DNA from: Eutreptiella sp. 'Long Island Sound 2002' | Lineage: Eukaryota; Euglenozoa; Euglenophyceae; Eutreptiales; Eutreptiaceae | Direction: 5' to 3' | Assembly: GCA_964036045.1 (NCBI GenBank) | Contig: OZ038385.1 | Coordinates: forward strand, 19,806,720-19,870,719 | Length of the DNA: 64,000 nt | Shown: positions 1 to 9,976 of the stretch, one piece after another | Layout of the letters: each line of letters begins with the position of its first letter | How positions within the stretch are numbered: position 1 is the stretch's first letter | Program-made: the position numbers and the translations under genes | Notes under the pieces: model-generated | Seen by the model: the letters and a program-made list of their open reading frames with translations, nothing else | Told to the model about the DNA's origin: nothing | Database searches by the model: none

Positions 1-1719
1 ATACATTAAAGTTGAGTTCTAGCAAGGAAGCATTGCTTAGAAAGACAACCCTAGACAACCGTAACCTTCGTGAGTAGAAGCAAATTTTCCAAGCAAGTAT
101 GTAGCTAAAGTTAGCCATCAAGCGTAAAACCGACCCCTAAGGATGAAAAAATGTATTTGGACGTGGGCAAGATACACAAAGTTGGTGTTCCTCGTAACTA
201 AATTGGGCAACAGGCAGCATTGAAGGACGGGACCCTCATGTTTTCTTTCGTGTAGCAATGGTTATCTGAAAATATGAAGCAATTCTAAAGAAAAAACCCA
301 AGTTTGATGTATGTTGCATGGCTGGGCTTGGCTTTTGGGGCGCGACGCACCCCCGAACCAAGCCTAGCATGTTCTTTCATCATTTGGTCTAAGACAAAAA
401 AGAACAAAACGTGTCCTTCTCTAAAGGGTCAAAAAGTGCAAAAATGATAAGTAATGAAAAATTAGCTTTTTTTTGCTTCAAAATTCTTCAGAGCAACCCT
501 ACTTTTGCAAACGTGAAGATCAAAGATCTGAATGAATCTGAATTTCTCCACAGTCATGCCATGAAAATGGAAAAACTTTCCGCAGGGGAATGTGGGGCCG
601 GCATCTGCAACCTGACCGAAGCTGCCCTCGACACGGGCGGTTTGGCAAGGCCTCCACCTGGAGGGGGTGAATGATGATGAAGCGCTGGGTGGGGCTCCCG
701 GCGGAACAGCTGGGTGGGGGAATTTTTGGGATGACTGGACAGTCGATGAGGCGCCGGCGCTGAAGGTAGGGGTAGGCAAGGGCCACCACAGTTCTTGCAA
801 CACCCTAGTTAAGGTACCTCACCTTGGCAAAGCTTTGAACTAGGGGTGCAAACCCGGTCCTCTCACCCACTTTAGTGGTGGCCACGGTGGCGGTTACTGT
901 CGGTTGGGCAGTGGTGGGCCCATGGTGGCCATGGGGCAGGATTAGGCAAGCCACATGGGACCTGTAGAATTGGCCACAATTAGGATGGTGGCAATTACAA
1001 GGCACCTAGCCCCTAAGGTGTGTTACTTGCCTCATAGCACACCACAATAGAGCCCAGAAACTGCAATGACACCACTTTCCTTCCTCATTATCCTCATCAT
1101 ATCCCCATTTGTCCCCTCTACCTCCCATGTTCTCCCTCATTTGCTCCCACTTTCTGCACCTTTGTCCCAAATTGCCCCATCTGTGTTCGAATCCTCCACT
1201 TGAAACAGAAACACAGGCATTAAGCGAAGCAAAACAACAAGCATTGGGGCAATTGACAGCGCCTTGTGGCATGTGTGCCAAGTACACAAGTCGTTTGGAC
1301 AGTACTTGGCTCATTTGGCTGTCGGATTCGCAAAACACAACACAAACTGGTACACAGGGCCTCTCGAAGGCATAAGGAGGCCAAAGGCAGACGAATGTCT
1401 GCTGCGAAAAACTGTCGGTCGTCGACCGGCCTCCAAGGGACTGTGATGACCGACGAATGCATCCATGTTGGTCGAAAAATGATTCGACACCTTCAAACCT
1501 GCAATGGGTGATATGTATGTACAGAAAAGGATAAAGAGAAGCCTGAGGCACTCTCGCAAACAAATGTGGACTGTCGATGCCTGTCGAAAGCAAAACTTGT
1601 GGTCGATGACCGTCGACAAAGGCAATCTCTGCACTCAGAGAGGACAAGGACAAGAAACACAACAAAGATTTTCTTTGTCACGTCAAAAGGAACACAATTC
1701 AACCACCAGTACTGCAGAC
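1..1719. other. No supported gene
   Basis: I see no open frame with recognisable protein features, exon-like splice context or tRNA/rRNA. The overlapping frames around 1000-1840 on both strands are short and show no domain. The stretch is AT-richer than the exon-bearing parts of the window. Confidence 0.5.
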
Positions 1720-1722
1720 AGC

Positions 1723-1925
1723 GTACGGGCACCATAGGCAGCGCGCACGCATTGCGATCTGAGTGCGTACGCGTTAAAATACCACCGCGTACGCGCCAAA
1801 ATACCAGCGCGTACGCACTCAGAACACAGAGCGTACGCACTCAGATCGCAACGCGTACGTGCTGGTTCGCTGGGTCGTGCACATTACAAAATCAGTGCGT
1901 ACGATAACGCGTACGCATACATGTG
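1723..1925. repeat. Cluster of GCGTACGC palindromes
   Basis: About eight copies of GCGTACGC, or one-base variants such as GCGTACGT, occur within 200 bases. They alternate with short spacers that are themselves partly repeated (ACTCAGA and AAAATACCA occur more than once). The motif is a perfect 8-bp palindrome rich in CpG. It could be a degenerate minisatellite or a cluster of protein-binding sites; the sequence alone does not decide. Confidence 0.6.
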
Positions 1926-2278
1926 AACAAAATGGGGCAGATCTTAGCAGTTACACACGGCATTTTTCATTGGGGTGGGTGCATTCTTGGTGTTTTGGGG
2001 TGGCTACATGGTTACATCTACTCATCTGTCACTCTTTACCTCTGCATGCACGTCTTGCAATGAAAACCAAGGTGATTTGGTCTTTGTAGGTTGGAGAGGG
2101 GCGACTCTGTGCATTCGCCTCGCTCGCTTTTTTAAAATTTTTTCGCTGTGAGGTCCAACCCCTATGCAGATTTGATGCATGAACGGCCAGAAGCCTGATC
2201 CGTCACCTGCGAAGGGAGAGAGCGGTGGTTCGAACCCTGCTGGCGTTGTTTTGCGGCGGCGCGCGCGCGCTTTCAGCG

Positions 2279-2366
2279 CCAGTATTCCGGCGCCGCGGCG
2301 CCTTAAGTCGCCATAAGGCGCCTTAAGGCGACGCAATGATTTCTTAAGTCGCCTTAAGGCGACGCC
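2279..2366. repeat. Palindromic GGCGCCTTAAGGCG block
   Basis: Several overlapping palindromes built from GGCGCC and CTTAAG occur twice within 90 bases (around 2300-2330 and 2345-2365), giving strong hairpin potential. A related CGCCTTAAGCG string occurs near 53350. No gene overlaps it. Confidence 0.5.
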
Positions 2367-2848
2367 CCCCCCCAGGTGGAGGTAATGCCGGCGGTTTCCT
2401 CACACGATTTTCATGTCTCCGTTTGATGTCCTACAGGGTCAAAACCGATCAAATATGAAGCGGTGAGTGTGAGATGACAAAACAATGCTCATTTTGGCCA
2501 AAAGACATCATTCATAGAAGCTCCGCGATCGCCAGCCACCGCTCCCGTTTAGGGCAAGGGACAATTGTGATATGTCGTTCCGTCAATGACCAGGCAGATT
2601 GCACAGTTGTAGGGAGAGAGGGACTGGTTGTAGGGAGAGAGGGACTGCGGGTGGCGTGATCTATGTGTTGTGCCATTCCTAGACGCGACTTGCATAGAAA
2701 TTGTCGGCACGGTCGCAGGCGGTTGCAGGCGGTGAGCACCCCGGTCAAGGCATGGGGCAATAGGCAAGGGGGGGGGGGGTTGACCGACGGGTTGGGGCCG
2801 TGTTCACAACATAGGAGGGTGGCGATGTATTAACACGTCCCCCTATTG

Positions 2849-3056
2849 TTGTGTTCTGCTGTGTTGTGTTTGTGTTGTGTTGTGGTTTGTCGTGGTGTGT
2901 TGTGTTGTGTTATCTAATGTTTGATTTTGTTTTGTTGCTGTGTTATGTTGTGTTGTGTTGTGTTGTGTTGTGTTGTGTTGTGTTGTGTGGGATCCAGACA
3001 CCACTCCACACCACACCACACCACATCACATCACAACACAACACAACACAAAATCC
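2849..3056. repeat. Inverted pentanucleotide microsatellite (TGTTG)n / (CAACA)n
   Basis: A run of TGTTG-type repeats (about 2849-2990) is followed after a short non-repetitive segment (GGGATCCAGAC) by CCACA and then CAACA repeats (about 2999-3050). The two halves are largely complementary, so the block can fold into a long hairpin. Open frames here are low-complexity and not genes. Confidence 0.8.
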
Positions 3057-3070
3057 CCGTCGTCTTGTGT

Positions 3071-3174
3071 TGGCCGCAACACGGAGGTGAAAAATACTCC
3101 CCCTCCCTTTGTCTTAACCATGGCAACACATGACAAAGGGAGGGGGAGTATTTTTCACCTCCGTGTTGCGGCCA
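3071..3174. repeat. Perfect 43-bp inverted repeat with 18-bp loop
   Basis: Bases 3071-3113 are the exact reverse complement of 3132-3174, separated by 18 bases. The arms carry GGAGGTGAAAAATACTCCCC near their centre. It directly follows the inverted pentanucleotide block, so 2849-3240 forms a nested palindrome. The perfect arms suggest a recent origin. It could be a foldback-type element, but no transposase or target duplication is visible. Confidence 0.85.
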
Positions 3175-3241
3175 TGTTAACACAACACAAGAAGGGGAGG
3201 GGCGGTATTGTTCACCTCCTTGTTGGCTGGCTGTGTTAACA

Positions 3242-4012
3242 CGCCTATTGCCCATGGAGCTGTGAGCTGGCAAACACATGCACACCATGAAAAAAGACAT
3301 GTAGCCCACGCTTGACCATGGGACGCTCCACAATAGGTGCCCATGCATCCACGTGAAGTGAACCTCCTTCTTGACCGGACCCCATAAGGCGCTACGATAT
3401 CTAGACTAATTCCCAATGAATGCGAAACAAACCCTGAAGTCCTTGGTTCCTTGGTTAGGTAGCTAAAAAGATACTTGGGACCGTGTATATGTACGTAAAG
3501 GAAATGGTGCCATTGCGGTGTATAGGGAAGGTTATCCGGGACGGTGGTGGAAACCGTCCTTTAATCGCACACTCCGGCAAAAGAAGCGCCACAGGACGTG
3601 GTCTGGGCCACACACAACAACAAATATTGGCGCAGAGCAGGAGGAGAGAACACCACGAGAACACATGAGCGATGATGATGGGAGAGAGGGGGGGTGGTGG
3701 CTGTGAGAGGAAACAAGTGTAGGGGACCACCCCCCACTTGGGACCGTGCATATGTACGTAAAGCAAAAAACCTTGAGGTTTGGTGCACCATTTAACAGAG
3801 CGCATGGAATGACATACGACGGACACTGTCAAATGGACGTTTTCTGATCAGTGCAGTGCTTGCCATCTGTTGATCTGTGCTTTGCGGTGTACAAACGTCA
3901 ATCAATGCCTTCGCCACCTTAGAATCTAGTGCTGCCGTTGATAGTTCAAGGAGCCACATCCCAAATTGCTAAAAATTTGTCTTTACCTTGTTCAAAATGT
4001 GTCGGTATTTCT
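3242..4012. other. No supported gene; upstream of EF-hand gene
   Basis: No domain-bearing open frame. GGGACCGTG.ATATGTACGTAAAG occurs twice (about 3479 and 3741), a 260-bp spaced direct repeat. The promoter of the 4013 gene presumably lies here, but I see no core promoter motif I would defend. Confidence 0.4.
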
Positions 4013-5437
4013 ATGCTCAAACAGATATTGCCACGTGTCCAACCCGATTTCTTGGTTGCGTACACAAGGCAAGACAAAACCAACCTCATGCCCGTCTCGT
4101 CGCCGCGTCGCCCAACTGAACCAACGATACCATTGAGCCGAAGGTCAAGTGAAGGTTTCAATCTTCCAAGCTTGAACACGTCTGGACTTGTCAAGACTCA
4201 GTCTAGCACCAAATTGACTTCATCGCAGCTCAAGGCTCTCAAATATGCCTTCACATGGGCTGATGCTAACTTTAACAACGCTTTGGACCAAAGTGAGATC
4301 ACAGAGCTACTAACGGCATTGGGTTACCCATGCTCGGCCAAGGAGATCGAACAATTGTTCAAAGGGGCAGACAAAGACGGGAACGGCGAAATCGACTTTG
4401 CCGAATTCACCGATGCGTTTGGAGAATCGGTGCTCACGAAATCAAAAGCTCGCCGTGGTCCAGCAAATTTTGACACAACCTCTGGCCCGGTGTCGGATAT
4501 TCCTTCCTTGGATGTGGCACGACAAACAATTGACAAACAATTGGAAGAATTCTTCAAGAAGGGCCGTTTCACTGAAAATGTCGATGCCTTGTTCGCAACG
4601 GGTATCACATTGGACATGCTCATCGAGTATAGCTATTCCAACCCGCGGATCAATACCCTCTTAGATGCCCCTCAAACGCTAACAAGTGAGGGAAAAAGGC
4701 GGATTCGGAGGATGTTGTGTGCCACGCGGAACGCGCGAGTGTTGGATTCGAAGAATTTTGCCATTATCGTGAATTGCAAGAACTATGACGACCCGTTGAT
4801 GTGGGAACATCCTACGGGCGACGCGGTGGTCTCGGTGATGCAAGATGCCTTGTTGATGGCCGGTTACGCCGTCCATTGCATCGGCATCCGCGTTCCCGCC
4901 ACAAGAGTCGGAGTGCTCGGATGCATCAGGGCTATTGCAGCAACCCTACCCCACAAAAAAAAGATTTTCCGACGAAAGAAGATCAAGATTGTGCTCTGCA
5001 TCGTTGGCAATGCTTTGAAGGACCACAACGGAGAGTTGCATTTGATTCCCCAAGACGCCATGCTCAAGGATCTACCGGGAACGTCGTTGTCCATGCGCGA
5101 CATCTTCAACATTGTGCCATCCGGTGTGAGCGCCTCCATCTTGGCAGACTTCGGCTATGTATACACGACGGACTGTGCTGGATGTCTCAATTCTCAAGCT
5201 GACGGGCTAGGGTTAATGACGACGATGGTGCAAGACAAGTGGGGTGTGTTGAAAAGATTCCGGCAACCGCGTGGCGGTGGATTCTTCCTGTTCAACGTTT
5301 TGGATTGCCTCGCACTATCGGAGAGTGGGGTTTCGACTTCAGATTTGCAGGTAGTTGCCATGGAGCAGGCCGATAGGAAGATGCAGTTGTGGAGTAGCAT
5401 TCGTCAAGGGGGTAGGAGGGGAGGAAGAGCCGGCTAG
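4013..5437 (+). CDS. EF-hand protein with caspase-like domain lacking the catalytic dyad
   Basis: One open frame of 474 codons if ATG 4013 is used; the frame is open upstream to about 3929 without an earlier ATG, and ATG 4089 is an alternative. Residues 1-70 are basic and Ser/Pro-rich. EF-hand loop 1 is residues 84-95 (D-A-N-F-N-N-A-L-D-Q-S-E, weak) and loop 2 is 120-131 (D-K-D-G-N-G-E-I-D-F-A-E, canonical), so calcium binding is likely. From residue 249 (FAIIVNC) the order of elements matches the caspase/metacaspase (C14) p20 fold: core strand, a D-A-V helix, an I-K-I-V-L-C strand, the HNGELHLIPQDA segment, then a strand ending A-D-F-G. The family GHG His is G-N-A here (Asn333) and the D-x-C Cys position is D-F-G (Gly381). 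I infer a calcium-responsive pseudo-protease. No introns are needed and codon use looks coding throughout. Family placement of the C-terminal domain rests on pattern, not alignment. Confidence 0.75.
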   Translation: MLKQILPRVQPDFLVAYTRQDKTNLMPVSSPRRPTEPTIPLSRRSSEGFNLPSLNTSGLVKTQSSTKLTSSQLKALKYAFTWADANFNNALDQSEITELLTALGYPCSAKEIEQLFKGADKDGNGEIDFAEFTDAFGESVLTKSKARRGPANFDTTSGPVSDIPSLDVARQTIDKQLEEFFKKGRFTENVDALFATGITLDMLIEYSYSNPRINTLLDAPQTLTSEGKRRIRRMLCATRNARVLDSKNFAIIVNCKNYDDPLMWEHPTGDAVVSVMQDALLMAGYAVHCIGIRVPATRVGVLGCIRAIAATLPHKKKIFRRKKIKIVLCIVGNALKDHNGELHLIPQDAMLKDLPGTSLSMRDIFNIVPSGVSASILADFGYVYTTDCAGCLNSQADGLGLMTTMVQDKWGVLKRFRQPRGGGFFLFNVLDCLALSESGVSTSDLQVVAMEQADRKMQLWSSIRQGGRRGGRAG

Positions 5438-6759
5438 CCGTGGCTAACCGGATCCGGCCACCGTTAGTAGCTAGCCTTGGTAGCAAAGGGTGTGTAGTCG
5501 AAATGCCGTGGAAGAGCTTGGTGGGATGAGCGACATTGAGAAGGGACAATACGGCTCTCTGTAGCCTCCAACCGGCTTGGGCATTTTTGGGTACCCCACA
5601 GCTAGGCATGGCCTAGCTGTGGCCTAGCATGGCCTAGCCGAGGAGTGTTTGTACGTTGCACACTTGCCTTCGCAGCCGGAGCGGGAAGGGAAAGGGGTGC
5701 AAGGTTGGGAACATTTCAGCAGGGCTTCCTACTCACCACCCTCCGTTGTGCAACACAATATCTGTAATGTGGGAACCAATCAACAAGTTCCCATCTCCCA
5801 CAGCTCCGTGCCGCAAGGCGGATACCCCAAGGGGCACCCACGCCCCCGGGAGGAGCTGCTATGCGGAGGGTAGCCACCCACCATATGGCGGGGTGTGTTT
5901 TTCCCGGATCAGGTGTGAGACGTTGCGGATGACAAAGGCGACGACCCTGTCATTCTTCTACTAGGAAAGGCACTCAATCTCGTGCCCCATTGGTCAACCG
6001 TGGCACATGTGTTGAAACTTATGTGAACTTTTTTTTGCAGCATTCTTGTCCAGCGTGTAACAGCACATGCCAATGGCAAATTTTTTTGAAGGGTGGCAGT
6101 TGTATTTATCGAGAAATTGCCTAGGGCGCTATTCCATAGCACTTGGTCCAGCGCCCATTTTGCACCTGATTTGGCAGTCAATTTACGGGAGGGTATCGTC
6201 CCCAAACAAGGGTGGATTGACGGGGCTATTGTTTAGCCACGATGAGACTATGCGCCGAAAAACTTTTGCGCACGCCGGCTCCCCAATGTGTGCGTTGGCC
6301 CATCATTTGCTTCTGTGGTGAGTGTGGATGAGGGAGTGGAATGCACCGCCAATTCTACCATTGTTCCCACTTTACGTTTGCGCACAGAAAGTCATGTTTG
6401 CGGTTGTTCGGCATTGCTTGTGTGCTTGCATCACATCTCTCCGCCTGACGAAGCGCACGACGGGGTCCCCAAAAGGTGGTTCGAGGACACGCTGAAAGAG
6501 GATGATGGTTGGTAGAACCACGGTTGCCCTCACGAAATTCATGCTGCTCCCGTTCTGTACTAGCTTTTGATGCACCAGTGATCAGCTTTTTGGCGTCGAT
6601 TGCGCTCGTATGGCCTTTTTGCAGCTGTGGTGCCCATGCTTGCCTACTCTGCTTGATTGTGTGTCCTGTGTGCACAACCTATGCTGCGTCCGCCCCCCCA
6701 GCCCACCCCCTCCTCAATATTGGAAGCCCTTCCACGTCTTTTCGGCCTTCGCGCTCGCC
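5438..6759. other. No supported gene
   Basis: Intergenic stretch between the EF-hand gene and the 6760 exon. Open frames here lack domains and overlap each other in several frames. Near 5600-5640 the string GGCCTAGC is repeated four times. An exon missed by eye is possible. Confidence 0.4.
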
Positions 6760-7014
6760 ATGCAGGCCCACCTCGAGAAGTGCACCACTCTGACCCCTTT
6801 GATCGATGACCCCGCAGACACACCGCAGCCTGCGGACGAGGTCAGCCCTGATGTCCCGCTCACCACGGAGAAATGCAAGTACCGGGAGAATGTGGTGGTG
6901 GCCTATGACCTCGCGTTTCTTGCAAAGGAGGTGCAGCCACTTTCGGACCCCTCGAACGTGCAGCGCATTGGGCGGGCCTACTTCGAGGCCTGGACCAATT
7001 CGGTCTCATCCGAG
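6760..7014 (+). CDS. Probable exon (first exon?), unknown N-terminal region
   Basis: In-frame coding-looking segment of about 85 codons. ATG 6760 in context GCTCGCCATGC is a plausible start (MQAHLEKCTT...); alternatively CAG at 6763-6765 is an acceptor and the exon starts at 6766. The peptide is acidic in its first half (DDPADTPQPADEVSPDVP), then more regular (YDLAFLAKEVQPLSDPSNVQ). It ends GAG|GTCTGA in phase 0, matching the phase of the next candidate exon at 9030. The function is unrecognised. It may belong to the beta-helix/ankyrin gene or to a separate upstream gene. Confidence 0.5.
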
Positions 7015-8057
7015 GTCTGACGCCTCTGTCCGCGTTGGTGCTGTTACGTCCGGCTTGCATTGAGGGGGAGGTCTGCGATTGCAAAAGCGGTTACTCGTGG
7101 GCAGAAAAGCAGTTGGAGGGCAGAGGGACAGGGACGTGTGCGCGCTAGAGGCCCAGGGAAATTGTCCGTCGGGTCACAGTCAACAAGTCAGCATGCTACC
7201 GGATGCAATGACAACCCTTTGGGTGAGGGTGCTCAACCCATCAACCACACTTGATGAATCCGGCCCGGATCAAAGGGGACCCATGTTGCGAATGTGACGT
7301 TGCGTAGTTTGCGATGACGACCCGCCAACGCACAGGGGGTGCCACACGTTTTTCTTTTTGCAAGGGCAATCATGGTTCAAGCACCGTTTGGTTTGTTTCA
7401 CACTCAGCCGGAAACGCAAGCGATCTCCCAACCCAGATGCACCCTCTTCAAGGCAACTGTGCAACCAAGCTGAGCTCAAGAGCACGTGACCATTGGACGC
7501 ATGCAGCCCCTGCTTGCAGTCCTGTGGAGGGCTGGGTGCTTGAGCATCGGTGAAATCCTGATCCTGTGGCCCTCGGTCTCGTGTTGGCTGTGGTTTGTAC
7601 CTATCCGTTGCAGACAGGTTCCCCAGTTTTTTGCTGATGTGGAAAAATTGGTGTAAAAAACCCACATCTGTCAGGGTTTGGGTGACTTTCTGGTTTTGTG
7701 GAAAGGCAAGCCAGCCCCTTTCTGCTGTCAACCGCATCCCAATTCGGCTCACTAATACAATGCCACAGCCCTCTCCCAGTCCTTTGGCAGAATCGTCATA
7801 CATCATGCACGGTCACGTGTGCGTTAGCATGAAGGCACCGTCAAGGCGCGCGGCGCAGGTGAAGGCGCGCTTTGGTGCGCAGTCATGTATTTACTCCACC
7901 CAAGCAAGCAACAAGCACCAAGCAACAATAAGCAACACTTGACAAATCCATTTTTGCTAACTACCCTGACGTTGGCCGCAGGTTTAGGGCCTTAGACCCT
8001 CACAGGTGCCCTTGCCAAATACCAACTGTTACCTGTTGAGCCGAGGACTTGACAGTA
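7015..8057. other. Probable intron sequence, no gene
   Basis: Lies between candidate exons at 6760 and 9030. A 178-codon open frame on the minus strand (7270-7806) has no recognisable domain and is most likely chance. The hAT-type element starts at 8066 in the same intron. Confidence 0.35.
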
Positions 8058-8065
8058 GTGGCCAT

Positions 8066-8552
8066 CAGGGGTGGATATAATAGTGACGACATTACCAAGG
8101 TGGGGGTGGAGGTGGGGGGGGGGGCTGTTGAGCCAGGAGGCAGCGATGACGGAATGACGATTACGATTACGATTAGCTCAGGCAGTTCAGGCACAGATGA
8201 TTCGGAATTGCAAGCCATTTTGGCAAAATGTGTCAAGAAATGATTGCACTGTGTGGACTGTCTTCATGGGACACACCAACCCCTGTGCAATGTATTGTCT
8301 TGTGTTCAGGGGTGGCAGATTGGCTCAGTAGTACAGTGGTATATGCACAGGCTTATAGATTGGTTGTCCTGGGTTCAAATTTGGGATAGCACCTGCTCTG
8401 GCGCTTTTTTGGGCCATCAGTCCTCTTGTAAAACTGCTGGCAAAACTGCGAGTTCAGTCAAACGGGTAAATCGTAATCGTAGTCGTAATCGTCATCGGGG
8501 GGGGAGGGGGGGGGGGCTGGGGGGGGACCCCCCCCCACTATATCCACCCCTG
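8066..8552. mobile_element. Non-autonomous hAT-type element (MITE) with 8-bp TSD
   Basis: The ends are inverted: CAGGGGTGGATATA at 8066 and its complement TATATCCACCCCTG ending at 8552. The flanks are identical 8-mers GTGGCCAT (8058-8065 and 8553-8560), the size typical of hAT target duplications, and CAGGGGTG-like ends are common in hAT elements. Subterminal GATTACGATTACGATTA (about 8160-8176) is mirrored by complementary copies at 8467-8490. The 487-bp element encodes no transposase. It contains a tRNA-like unit, so a SINE may have inserted in it or been captured. The intact TSD and close TIR match suggest a fairly recent insertion. Confidence 0.88.
8311..8393 (+). repeat. tRNA-derived SINE-like unit inside the hAT element
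   Basis: An A-box-like TTGGCTCAGTAGTACAGTGG (8320-8339) is followed 32 bases later by a B-box-like GGTTCAAATTT (8372 on), the internal RNA polymerase III promoter layout of tRNAs. Paired acceptor arms and a standard anticodon loop are not convincing, so I call it SINE-like rather than a tRNA gene. Related units occur at 43404, 51412 (minus) and 60990 (minus). Confidence 0.5.
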
Positions 8553-9029
8553 GTGGCCATATGTCAAGAGTAGTTTTTTTTCATTCTGGTTGCACCGGCT
8601 GCATATGGTGCGCACCATAGATATCGCCTAGGCCCAAACACTCCAAAACAAAACAGCATTTTCTCATTACTTTTGCCAAAGTTTGGAACCCAACCCATCT
8701 ATTTGTTGCACCCGTGCCTGGCAACCACTGTTGGGGTTTCTGTTCAGACTTCGTGGGCTGTCATAGCTACGGAAGATACTTACGGGAACCAATTGGCAAA
8801 AGTGCCCCACATGCAACGGGTGCCTTGCAACGCGAAGCAAACCTCCTGGAACTGAAGCAGACCCCAACTGAAATGTCCCAACCCCGTACTCCATGTGCTT
8901 GCTGCTGCTGGGGCCAGTGCTTGGTGCTCAAAGGGGTGGCTCCACCGTGCACCCCAAAGGGGATGCCACACCACACTTGTTCCAGTCGCCCGGTGACCGT
9001 CACCGCGACCCAACCACTCCGCATATCAG

Positions 9030-9491
9030 GGGTCAGTGCAACTGAACGATGTTGCGGTTGACCGTCCTTCCGTGATTCTTCAGCTGGAGGGGGACCTGCA
9101 GCGCGCCCTGCAGACCGGTTCCCTCAGCACAACTGAGCAGGATCTTCGAGAGCTGACAGGGTCCGCATCCGTTACGTTTGCTTTCAAGAGTCCGACGTTG
9201 CTGCAAGTGAACCTCGGTTCCGTCACTAGCGCCCTGACCACTCCCAGACAGTCGGCGTCCCCACCGAAGCCAAAGTCAACAAAGAAGAGCCTGAGAGAAC
9301 GGAAGCTGAATCCCATACAATGGAAAAGTCGGGAACATTTGCATTCCAGTTCTCTGGCAAACCTCATGTCAGATTCAATCACTGAAATGTTCAAGTCAGA
9401 TTCGCAGACCGCGCTGGCGGAGTGGAAGCAACAAATTGATGCAGTGCAGCAGTCAATGCGTGGCACGACTTTGATGATAGGGGGCATGTCT
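9030..9491 (+). CDS. Probable exon, unknown domain
   Basis: Acceptor CATATCAG|GG at 9028-9029 opens a frame of coding character in phase 0, compatible with the 6760-7014 exon. The peptide has an alternating hydrophobic stretch (DRPSVILQLEGDLQRAL), a basic Lys/Pro/Ser linker (about 9255-9305, PKPKSTKKSLRERK) and an amphipathic helix (ALAEWKQQIDAVQQSM). The 3' end is uncertain: no AG|GT donor is obvious, and candidates lie at 9443, 9459 and 9491. Beyond about 9560 the frame runs into GT-rich sequence. The family is unrecognised. Confidence 0.45.
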
Positions 9492-9905
9492 GTTGTTGGG
9501 CTCTGGAAGCCATTATTTTTGAATATCAGTGTTGAGAAGAGCACTTTTTTGCCATCATATTTCTTTGGGGCTGCATTGCAAGGCATGTTTGTGTGTATGT
9601 GTGTTTTAATGTGGGTGTGTTTGTGCTGCAGAAAGGCGCGTTGTGGTGTTAAACATGCCTTTTGTTTTGACCTTCCGCTTGGTGCACTCAGGTTGTCTTC
9701 AACATGCGCCTGTTGGTCACATATATCATGTGTGTCTTTGTGGGTGTGGGTGTGTGCACACATGCGTGTGCTTGAGTACACTTGCATGTATGCATATGTC
9801 TAATGTGTACTTGAGTGGGGAGGGTGGGGGGTGGCTGCATCTGATACAGGCAAAGGCAGCCAGCGCAATCACCTACACACGCGCCCCCTCCCCTGCACAC
9901 GGACA

Positions 9906-9976
9906 GAGGTACAGACAGACCACACACACACACACCCACCCACCCACCCACACACATACACACACACACACACAGC
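9906..9976. repeat. (CA)n / (CCCA)n microsatellite
   Basis: Runs of ACACAC interrupted by CCCACCCACCCACCC. The minus-strand frame through it encodes only Cys/Val low-complexity sequence. Confidence 0.9.

Noticed and set aside
7270-7806. 178-codon minus-strand open frame
   Set aside because: No domain, no splice context, within a probable intron; possible but unsupported.
9080-9787. 235-codon minus-strand open frame
   Set aside because: Antisense shadow of the 9030 exon running into CA-repeat sequence; Cys/His/Thr low complexity at one end.
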